Source: Acidobacteriota bacterium
GTDB lineage: Bacteria; Acidobacteriota; Terriglobia; Terriglobales; Acidobacteriaceae
DNA: 34,792 nt
Reading direction: 5' to 3'
Assembly (NCBI GenBank): GCA_003224855.1
Contig: QHZY01000085.1
Location: 1 to 34,792 of the forward strand
Below, in pieces: positions 25,136-31,567 of this stretch. Position 1 is the first letter of the stretch, and each line of letters opens with the position of its first letter. The notes below the pieces were generated by a model, which searched no databases, had not been told where the DNA came from, and saw only the letters and a program-made list of their open reading frames with translations. The translations under genes and the position numbers were made by a program.

Positions 25136-25984
25136 ATGTTTTCGCGCACTTATCGCGCTGTAATTACTCTGCCTCCGGTTACCTGGGTGGCAATGTTCCT
25201 GCTCGTGCCCTACATTCTGATGTTTTGTTACAGCTTCTGGTCAGTTTCTTCTCTGCAGGTAATTGTTCATTCCTGCTCGCTGGCGAACTATCGCGAACTC
25301 CTTTCCAAAAGCGTTTATCTCCAAACCTTGTTTCGTTCCATGTGGATCGCAGCGCGCGTCACCTTGTTCTCGCTGCTCCTGGGCTACCCGCTCGCGTACT
25401 ACGTTTCGTTCCAGTCAGGGAAAAGAAAAGATCTGCTCTATCAATTAGTGATCATTCCTCTGTGGGTGAGTTATCTGGTGCGAGCCTATGCATGGAAGAC
25501 CGTTCTCGGCAGCGACGGCGTCCTTAATACCTTGCTGCAATACATCCACGTCAGTCAGCACCCACTCGGGTTTCTGCTCTACAGCCCCTTTGCGGTTGTC
25601 CTTACCCTCACCCACATCTACACGCCTTTCACGTTTCTGCCCATCTATGCGTCGCTTGAACGCATTCCTCGCAATCTGATCGAGGCCTCGCACGATCTCG
25701 GCGCTTCCTCCTGGCAGACGTTTCGTACTGTAATCCTGCCTTTGTCTGTTCCCGGCGTACTTGCCGGAGCAACCTTCGCTTTCGTTCTCAGCCTGGGAGA
25801 TTTTCTGGCGCCGCTCTTGCTGGGTGGACCGAGCGGAATCATGATCTCGAACATCGTGGTCAGCCTGTTCGGCGCGGCTTATAACTGGCCTCTGGGTGCC
25901 GCCATTTCATTCTGTATGCTCGCCATTGTGGTCGGACTTCTGTTTTTCTCAGAGCGCCTGGAAAAAAAATGGAGCTTCAGGTGA
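25136..25984 (+). CDS. potB: ABC transporter permease, PotB-like, 282 aa
   Basis: An inner-membrane subunit with six predicted helices. A short basic N-terminus precedes the first helix (VTWVAMFLLVPYILMFCYSFW). The cytoplasmic EAA loop that docks on the ATPase is clear: EASHDLGASSWQTFRTVILPLSVPG. Length and layout match PotB. Its stop codon overlaps the start of potC by four bases (GTGA), a sign of translational coupling. With PotC it forms the transmembrane pathway for the Pot-type substrate. No defects are seen. Confidence 0.9.
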   Translation: MFSRTYRAVITLPPVTWVAMFLLVPYILMFCYSFWSVSSLQVIVHSCSLANYRELLSKSVYLQTLFRSMWIAARVTLFSLLLGYPLAYYVSFQSGKRKDLLYQLVIIPLWVSYLVRAYAWKTVLGSDGVLNTLLQYIHVSQHPLGFLLYSPFAVVLTLTHIYTPFTFLPIYASLERIPRNLIEASHDLGASSWQTFRTVILPLSVPGVLAGATFAFVLSLGDFLAPLLLGGPSGIMISNIVVSLFGAAYNWPLGAAISFCMLAIVVGLLFFSERLEKKWSFR

Positions 25985-26796
25985 AACAGTCGCGTCCGCT
26001 CGCCTGGTATGCGGCCCTTGTTTTTGCGTTCTTGTATCTGCCCATCATTATCCTGATCGTTTATTCGTTCAACGGCCAGGGCGTGGGTGGATTTCCCCCG
26101 CGCGATCTAACCCTGAAGTGGTATCGCCTTCTGTTTTCCGATGGCGCAATCTGGGACTCTGTCTGGAACAGCCTGTTGGTTGCGGCAGCTGCTGTGGCCA
26201 TTGCGCTTCTGTTCGGTATTCCCGCGGCACTTGCACTTGATCGCGCGGAATTTCCCGGCAAGACTCTGTTCCGACGCATTGTGCTGCTCCCGCTTATTCT
26301 TCCCGGAATTATCACCGGGCTTTCGTTGCTCATGCTGTTCCGCGAGGCGGGCGTGAAACTCAGCCTCATCACTATCATCCTTGGCCATGGCACGGCTCTC
26401 ATCTCGGTGGCGACAACCGAAATCTTCGCCGGCCTGCAGAAGTTCGAACGTGCCCAGGAAGAAGCTTCGCTCGATCTTGGCGCCAACTACTGGCAAACCT
26501 TCCGGCGCGTAACCCTTCCTAACCTGCGGCTTTCGATTATCGGAGCCGCGCTGCTCATCTTTACCCTCTCCATGGATGAGATCGCCGTCAGCTTCTTCTT
26601 GATCGGTCGCGCTAACACCTTACCGCTCGAAATCTGGGGACGCCTGCGCCGCGGTATCACTCCCGAGATCAATGCGATCTCCACCATCATATTTGCCTTT
26701 TCTTTGTGCGCGATCGTGGCTTGGTACCGGCTGAGAATGCGATCAGAGTCCGGCCAGGAAATAACCGATGAATTGCTGCGGTCTACGAAACTCTGA
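25981..26796 (+). CDS. potC: ABC transporter permease, PotC-like, 271 aa
   Basis: The second permease, with the PotC-type first helix (LAWYAALVFAFLYLPIIILIVYSFN), six predicted segments and the EAA motif EEASLDLGANYWQTFRRVTLPNL. I place the start at GTG 25981 because GGAG lies six bases before it and it makes the GTGA overlap with the potB stop; an ATG at 25969 in the same frame is the alternative and would overlap potB by 16 bases without a clear ribosome-binding site. Its last codons form the left arm of an inverted repeat that reaches the typA ribosome-binding site. Confidence 0.9.
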   Translation: MKQSRPLAWYAALVFAFLYLPIIILIVYSFNGQGVGGFPPRDLTLKWYRLLFSDGAIWDSVWNSLLVAAAAVAIALLFGIPAALALDRAEFPGKTLFRRIVLLPLILPGIITGLSLLMLFREAGVKLSLITIILGHGTALISVATTEIFAGLQKFERAQEEASLDLGANYWQTFRRVTLPNLRLSIIGAALLIFTLSMDEIAVSFFLIGRANTLPLEIWGRLRRGITPEINAISTIIFAFSLCAIVAWYRLRMRSESGQEITDELLRSTKL

Positions 26797-26825
26797 TACC
26801 CAGTCGTAGTAAATTGGTATCAGAG
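26791..26825 (+). promoter_or_regulatory. 10-bp perfect inverted repeat joining potC end to typA start
   Basis: CTCTGATACC (26791-26800) and GGTATCAGAG (26816-26825) are perfect reverse complements with a 15-base loop. The left arm includes the potC stop codon and the right arm includes the GAG that best fits a typA ribosome-binding site, eight bases before GTG 26834. No T-run follows, so an intrinsic terminator is unlikely. In RNA it would hide the typA ribosome-binding site unless ribosomes ending potC open it. Confidence 0.7.
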
Positions 26826-26833
26826 ACATATTT

Positions 26834-28457
26834 GTGCTCATCCGAAACATTGCCATCATCGCCCACGTAGACCACGGCAAGACCACGCTGGTTGACGCCA
26901 TGCTCCGTCAGAGCGGCACTTTTCGCGCCAATGAAAGTGTCATCGAGCGTGTCATGGATTCCAACGAACTCGAACGTGAACGTGGAATCACCATCCTGGC
27001 CAAAAATACCGCTGTGTTCTACCACGGTCTGAAGATCAACATTGTGGATACGCCCGGCCACAGCGACTTCGGCGGCGAAGTCGAGCGCGCTCTCAAGATG
27101 GTAGATGGGGTCATGCTGTTGGTGGATGCCAGCGAAGGCCCGTTGCCCCAGACCCGCTACGTGCTCGGCAAAGCGCTGGAAGCGAACCTGCCTCCCATCC
27201 TGGTCATCAACAAGATCGATCGAGCCGACGCCCGTCCGCAGGAAGTGCTGAACGAAGTTTACGACCTGTTCATTGATCTCGACGCGAAAGAAGAGCAGCT
27301 CGATTTTCCAGTTCTCTACACCAATGCCAAGGCCGGCACGGCGTCATCTGACCCAGGCAAAGGCGAAGACCTTCAGCCCCTTTTTGAGGCCATCGTGAAT
27401 ACGATTCCGCCACCGGCCGGCGATGCGGCCAGCACTCTTCAGATACTGGTAGCGAATCTCGATTACAGCGACTATCTTGGCCGTCTGGCCATAGCTCGGG
27501 TGTTTAACGGAACACTCCGCACCGGCGAAGACGTTGCCATTGCCAAACTTGACGGCACCCTCCAGAAAACCAGAATCACCAAGCTGTTCTCCTTCTCCGG
27601 CCTGAAGCGTACCGACAGCACGGAAACTATACTGGGCGACATCGTTTCCATCGCAGGCGTCGAAGGGATCACCATTGGCGAAACCATCACCAGCGCGGAG
27701 ACTCCTGCGCCGCTTCCACCCATCACCATCGATGAACCTACCATCGCCATGCAGTTCACGGTGAACACGTCGCCGTTTGCGGGCAGGGAAGGCGACTACG
27801 TCACTTCGCGCAACCTCCGCGAGCGCCTGGAAAAAGAGCTGCTCACTAATGTTTCACTGCGAATGGAAGAGACCGGCAGCACCGACTCCTTTAAAGTCAT
27901 GGGCCGTGGGGAGCTTCAGCTTTCCATCCTTATAGAGATGATGCGCCGCGAAGGCTATGAGCTGATGGTTGGTAAGCCGGAGATCGTTACCCGGCGCGTC
28001 GATGCCAAGCTGATGGAGCCGGTCAAACAACACACCGTCAGCCGGTTATACCGAGTGGCAGGGCGAGATTCCTCATCGTCTGACCGGCGCGCTGGTCGCC
28101 GACCGGGGCGGAGTATCTACCGCGTATTCTTTGTGGAACTTGCAGGAGCGTGGCGAGCTGTTCATCGGCCCGGGGGTCGATGTCTATGAAGGCATGGTCA
28201 TCGGCGAAAACGCGAAAGACAATGATCTTGATGTCAATGTCGTCCGCGAGAAAAAGCTGACCAACATGCGCGCTTCCACCGCCGACGAGGCTATTCGGCT
28301 CATCCCCTTCCGGCAGCTCAATCTGGAGCAGGCCATCGAATTCATCGCCGACGACGAATTCGTGGAAGTCACTCCCAAGTCGCTTCGCCTCCGGAAGAAA
28401 GTCCTGCAGTCTAATAAGCGAAAGAAAAGCGCGATGGCAGTGATGGAAGAGGGTTGA
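26834..28457 (+). pseudogene. typA: Ribosome-associated GTPase TypA/BipA, internally deleted and frameshifted
   Basis: The N-terminal 400 codons are a normal TypA: G1 [35 protein letters not shown], then the domain II and III segments ending [11 protein letters not shown]. From about 28040 the family sequence resumes in a different frame ([21 protein letters not shown]) and runs through [26 protein letters not shown] to the stop at 28457. About 65-70 residues between these parts are missing, including the conserved IPSRGLIGFR-type stretch of the TypA-specific C-terminal domain. The upstream frame would continue as nonsense to 28189. TypA acts in ribosome assembly and stress adaptation and is normally about 605 residues. 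Real loss or assembly error cannot be told apart here. Confidence 0.88.
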
Positions 28458-28460
28458 TCG

Positions 28461-28718
28461 ATGAGCAGCAAAAGGCTTGGTCATTTGGAGCATGCCCGCC
28501 TGCAGCGCAACCACATCGATTTGCGCCAGCTGAAGATGTTTTTAATCCCTTGTAGCTGTGGCACAACCTTTGCGGTTGCTCCCGGCTTCGATCACAAGGG
28601 CACCGGGTGGAGTCGTTATCTGAAGTGCCCAGGTTGCGGTAAGCGCCACGACCCGAAAAACCGCCTGCTGAGCATCGGCTATCAGCGCGAGGGCTATTGG
28701 AGAGTCGACAACTGCTAG
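28461..28718 (+). CDS. Small zinc-ribbon-like protein, 85 aa, unknown function
   Basis: A short basic protein with two cysteine pairs, Cys31-x-Cys33 (PCSCGTTFAV) and Cys56-x2-Cys59 (KCPGCGKRH), spaced as in a zinc ribbon; a final Cys85 is outside the pattern. The sequence before the first pair is charged and helical. It starts three bases after the typA stop and is most likely translated with it, so a link to ribosomes or RNA is possible but unproven. I do not recognise a named family. The ATG at 28461 is the only sensible start. Confidence 0.7.
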   Translation: MSSKRLGHLEHARLQRNHIDLRQLKMFLIPCSCGTTFAVAPGFDHKGTGWSRYLKCPGCGKRHDPKNRLLSIGYQREGYWRVDNC

Positions 28719-28752
28719 CCATCCAACTGACCCGAGCCCACCTCCCAAAAAC

Positions 28753-28780
28753 TGGACGATTTGCAACTCCCTGCTATACT
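28753..28780 (+). promoter_or_regulatory. Extended -10 promoter for the RRM gene
   Basis: TGC precedes TATACT (28775-28780), making an extended -10 element; TGGACG (28753-28758) lies 16 bases upstream as a weak -35. The predicted leader to the RRM start is about 100 nt. Confidence 0.5.
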
Positions 28781-28810
28781 TCTCCCCGCATTTGACTGTT
28801 CGCCAACTCC

Positions 28811-28835
28811 GGCCTTCAGAACGGCTTAAAAGGCC
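28811..28835 (+). promoter_or_regulatory. Leader hairpin upstream of the RRM gene
   Basis: GGCCTT (28811-28816) pairs with AAGGCC (28830-28835) over a 13-base loop in the predicted 5' leader. Long structured leaders are common on cold-inducible RNA-binding-protein genes; function here is inferred only. Confidence 0.4.
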
Positions 28836-28891
28836 AGTTTCAATTCGCCGAAGTGAGCCACACTCAGATAGCTCATTGCGAGGCTACTCCG

Positions 28892-29209
28892 TTGAAAAAC
28901 ATCTTTGTTGGCAACCTGAGTTTCAATACTGGGGAAGATGAGTTACGCCAGTTGTTTGAAGCCTATGGACAGGTGGACCGCGTCAGCATCATGACCGACC
29001 GCGAGACTGGCCGATCGCGCGGCTTCGGATTTGTTGAGATGGCCAACGAAGAAGAGGGAGAAAAAGCCATCGCCGCATTGAATGGGCAGCAGGTGGGCGG
29101 TCGAAAGTTGAATGTGAATGAAGCCCGTCCCAAGAGCGATCGTCCGTCAGGCGGCGGCGGCCGGGATCGCGGAGGCTCCGGCGGCGGAAGGGGCCGGGAC
29201 CGCTGGTAG
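28892..29209 (+). CDS. Glycine-rich RRM RNA-binding protein, 105 aa
   Basis: A single RNA recognition motif: RNP2 IFVGNLSF at residues 4-11 and RNP1 RGFGFVEM at 43-50, with the aromatic residues that stack on RNA in place, followed by a Gly/Arg/Asp-rich tail (GGGGRDRGGSGGGRG). This is the Rbp type known from cyanobacteria and many other bacteria, often cold-induced and acting on mRNA stability or translation. I choose TTG 28892, giving MKNIFVGNLS, because GAGG sits nine bases upstream and family members start this way; a GTG at 28853 in the same frame would add 13 unrelated residues. It has its own promoter and is convergent with the 3-hydroxybutyryl-CoA dehydrogenase gene. Confidence 0.92.
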   Translation: MKNIFVGNLSFNTGEDELRQLFEAYGQVDRVSIMTDRETGRSRGFGFVEMANEEEGEKAIAALNGQQVGGRKLNVNEARPKSDRPSGGGGRDRGGSGGGRGRDRW

Positions 29210-29234
29210 CGTAACAGGTCTGCCGCAGCGGGAA

Positions 29235-29287
29235 GGGCACGACTTCAGTCGTGCTGCCCGACGCCACAATTTGAGGGGCTTTACCCC
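29235..29287. repeat. Double-hairpin intergenic element between convergent genes
   Basis: First hairpin: GCACGAC (29237-29243), loop TTCA, GTCGTGC (29248-29254). Second: GGGG (29275-29278), CTTTA, CCCC (29284-29287). The order GGGCACG-A/G-CTTCAG followed by GGGGCTTTA-CCCC is a pattern I recall as dispersed between genes in Acidobacteriota. It sits between the stops of two convergent genes and may terminate both transcripts. Confidence 0.6.
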
Positions 29288-29295
29288 GCCAATCA

Positions 29296-30174
29296 TTACA
29301 GCCTGTTTGCTTTCGGACTATTCGGGTCTGAATAGTCGTAAAACCCTTTCCCCGACTTCCGCCCATACCATCCCGCCATGACCAGCCGTTTCAACAGCGG
29401 CGGCGACGCGAATCGCTGCTCTTTGAACTCGTCATACATCACGTGCGTGATGTAGTAAGTCGTATCCAGCCCGACAAAATCAAGCAATGTGAATGGTCGC
29501 ATGGGATACCCGCAACCCAGCTTCATGGCATTATCGATATCTTCAATCGAGCCTACGCCCTCTTCATAAGCACGAATGGCATCCAGCAGGTATGGCACCA
29601 GCAGGCGGTTCACAATGAACCCCGTCTTATCGCTGGTGCGCACCGGAACTTTACCCAGCTTCCTGGAAAACTCATAGGCCGTTTCGTAAACATTGTCCGC
29701 TGTTGCGATCGTACGCACCACTTCCACCAGCTTCATTAATGGCACAGGATTAAAGAAGTGCAGGCCAATGAACCGCTCCGGCCGCCTGGTCGCGGTCATT
29801 AGCTCGGTGATGGAAATCGAAGAGGTATTAGACGCGAAAATAGCGTCCTTTTTTATAATGGCGTCCAGCGTGCCATACATCTTCTTCTTCTCTTGTAAGT
29901 TCTCAATTACCGCTTCAATAACGATGTCGCAATCGGCAAGCTCTTCCTGTTTGGTGCTGCCTTTCAGCCGCCCACGCACCGCCTCCGGCGATTCCTTCAG
30001 CGTGCCCTTCTCCGCCAGCTTCGCCAGAGACTTCTCAATTCCTGCGAATCCTTTATCGAGATACTTCTGCTCGACTTCGAGCACCGTTACATCAAATCCC
30101 GCCGTGCCCGCGACTTGGGCTATACCTGAGCCCATCAGCCCGCAACCGAGAACACCGACTTTCTTGATTTCCAT
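29296..30174 (-). CDS. 3-hydroxybutyryl-CoA dehydrogenase, 292 aa
   Basis: The NAD-binding Rossmann motif is GVLGCGLMGSGIAQ; further landmarks are ASNTSSISITELM, FIGLHFFNPVPLMKLVEVV (the catalytic His lies in LHFFNP), DKTGFIVNRLLVPYL and the C-terminal helical domain with FTLLDFVGLDTTYYI. It interconverts acetoacetyl-CoA and 3-hydroxybutyryl-CoA, in butyrate or PHB-type metabolism or fatty-acid breakdown. The ATG at 30174 starts the Rossmann fold directly; the longer frame up to 30234 translates an intergenic repeat and is rejected. It follows the thiolase gene on the same strand by about 75 bases, and the two enzymes catalyse consecutive steps. Confidence 0.93.
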   Translation of the reverse strand: MEIKKVGVLGCGLMGSGIAQVAGTAGFDVTVLEVEQKYLDKGFAGIEKSLAKLAEKGTLKESPEAVRGRLKGSTKQEELADCDIVIEAVIENLQEKKKMYGTLDAIIKKDAIFASNTSSISITELMTATRRPERFIGLHFFNPVPLMKLVEVVRTIATADNVYETAYEFSRKLGKVPVRTSDKTGFIVNRLLVPYLLDAIRAYEEGVGSIEDIDNAMKLGCGYPMRPFTLLDFVGLDTTYYITHVMYDEFKEQRFASPPLLKRLVMAGWYGRKSGKGFYDYSDPNSPKANRL

Positions 30175-30205
30175 ACTCTCTACCTTGGCTTTGTTTGGAT
30201 TATTG

Positions 30206-30232
30206 TCATCCCCTCGCTTCGCTCGGGACGAC
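30206..30232. repeat. Short imperfect palindrome of the TCATCCC...GGGACGA type
   Basis: The gap between thiolase and dehydrogenase genes holds an imperfect hairpin with outer TCATCCC/GGGACGA and inner CTCGC/GCTCG around TTC. It resembles dispersed intergenic repeats known from many high-copy families in soil bacteria. Copy number cannot be tested here. Confidence 0.4.
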
Positions 30233-30248
30233 AACTCGAAAATGACGG

Positions 30249-31448
30249 CTAGTTCAAGCTCTCCACCACCATCGCTATTCCTTGTCCACCACCAATGCAG
30301 GCTGTCGCCAGCCCATACTTCTTCTTCCGTCGCCGCAACTCGTAAAGCAGCGTGATTACCAGCCGCGTTCCGGTCGCACCCAGCGGATGTCCCAGGGCGA
30401 TCGCGCCGCCATTCACATTCACCTTCTCGCGATCCAGGCCGAGTTCCTTTTCTACTGCCAGGTACTGCGCCGCGAACGCCTCGTTCACTTCGATCAGATC
30501 GATGTAATCAAGCGTCAGGCCGGCTTTTTGCAACGCAAGCTTCGATGCCGGCACCGGACCTCGTCCCATCAGCTTCGGTTCAACCCCCGCGATTCCCCAG
30601 CTGACGATCCTTCCCAGCGGCCTCATCCCCCGCTTCCCGACTTCATCCAGCGACATCACCACCACTGCCGCCGCTCCATCCACAATTCCGCTTGCGTTCC
30701 CAGCGGTGACCGTCCCGTTTTTCCCGAACGCCGGCTTAAGTTTCGCCAATCCTTCCATGGTCGTCTGCGGACGCCGATGGTCATCCTCATTCAGGCTCTC
30801 CCCAGTGGTGTCACCCTTCGGATTCTTCAGATGCACCGGCACCAGCTCTTCCTGCAACCGGCCTTCTTTATATGCTGCATCCGCTTTCTGCTGAGAGCGC
30901 AACGCGAATTCATCCTGCATCTCACGTGTGATGCCGTGCTGTGATCCATATAACTCGGCGGTATTCGCCATGTACGAACCACAATAAGAATCGAGCAAGG
31001 CGACCATCAACGAATCTTCGAGTTTGCCTCCGGGAGCCAGTGTGAAGCCATCGCGTCCGCGAATGCAGAAGGGCGCCTGCGACATTGCTTCCATGCCGCC
31101 CGCCAGCACCGCCGAAGCCTCCCCCAGCTGGACCATCTGGGCGGCGTTCACGATTGCCTGCATGCCGCTTCCGCACAGCCGGTTCACCGTCAATGCCGGA
31201 GTTTCAATTGGCAACCCTGCTCGCAAGCCGGCATGGCGCGCGCCATACAATGCATCGCCTGAGGTCTGTTGTGCGTTGCCGAACACCACGTGGTCAAACT
31301 CGTCCGGCTGCACGCCCGACCGTTCTATCGCGCACTTGCCGGCGATCGCTCCGAGTTCCTGGGCAGTGAAGTCTTTCAGCTTGCCGCAATAACGTCCGAA
31401 AGGCGTGCGCGCGCCGCTGACAATTGCAATGTCACCTGGTTTCAACAT
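30249..31448 (-). CDS. Acetyl-CoA acetyltransferase (thiolase), 399 aa
   Basis: A type II thiolase with all catalytic residues: nucleophile Cys92 in [11 protein letters not shown], His354 in [10 protein letters not shown] and the second Cys384 in CIGGGQGIA; also [17 protein letters not shown] and [13 protein letters not shown]. It condenses two acetyl-CoA to acetoacetyl-CoA or runs the reverse cleavage. The ATG at 31448 starts the usual N-terminus ([13 protein letters not shown]). It is followed by the 3-hydroxybutyryl-CoA dehydrogenase gene, giving a two-step acetyl-CoA to 3-hydroxybutyryl-CoA unit. Acetyl-CoA from the malonate-semialdehyde route of the amine island could feed it, but this link is only inference. 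Confidence 0.94.
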   Translation of the reverse strand: MLKPGDIAIVSGARTPFGRYCGKLKDFTAQELGAIAGKCAIERSGVQPDEFDHVVFGNAQQTSGDALYGARHAGLRAGLPIETPALTVNRLCGSGMQAIVNAAQMVQLGEASAVLAGGMEAMSQAPFCIRGRDGFTLAPGGKLEDSLMVALLDSYCGSYMANTAELYGSQHGITREMQDEFALRSQQKADAAYKEGRLQEELVPVHLKNPKGDTTGESLNEDDHRRPQTTMEGLAKLKPAFGKNGTVTAGNASGIVDGAAAVVVMSLDEVGKRGMRPLGRIVSWGIAGVEPKLMGRGPVPASKLALQKAGLTLDYIDLIEVNEAFAAQYLAVEKELGLDREKVNVNGGAIALGHPLGATGTRLVITLLYELRRRKKKYGLATACIGGGQGIAMVVESLN

Positions 31449-31503
31449 AAGTGGTTACCATTTAGAGAATAACCTGTGGAAGGCTTCTGTGTCAGGATGG
31501 AGC

Positions 31504-31518
31504 CGGGCGTCTCGCCCG
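31504..31518. repeat. GC-rich hairpin (6-bp arms, 3-nt loop)
   Basis: CGGGCG, loop TCT, CGCCCG, in the gap between the GAF-GGDEF-like gene and the thiolase gene. It shares its CGGGC/GCCCG core with the palindromes at 15284-15303 and 16750-16771. Confidence 0.6.
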
Positions 31519-31567
31519 CACAAGATGATGAGCTGCTCTGGTGAGGTCTCGCCGGGCTGGAAACTGA

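Noticed and set aside
28030-28060. Programmed ribosomal frameshift in typA
   Set aside because: There is no slippery heptamer at the junction, and about 65-70 conserved residues are missing, which a frameshift alone cannot explain.
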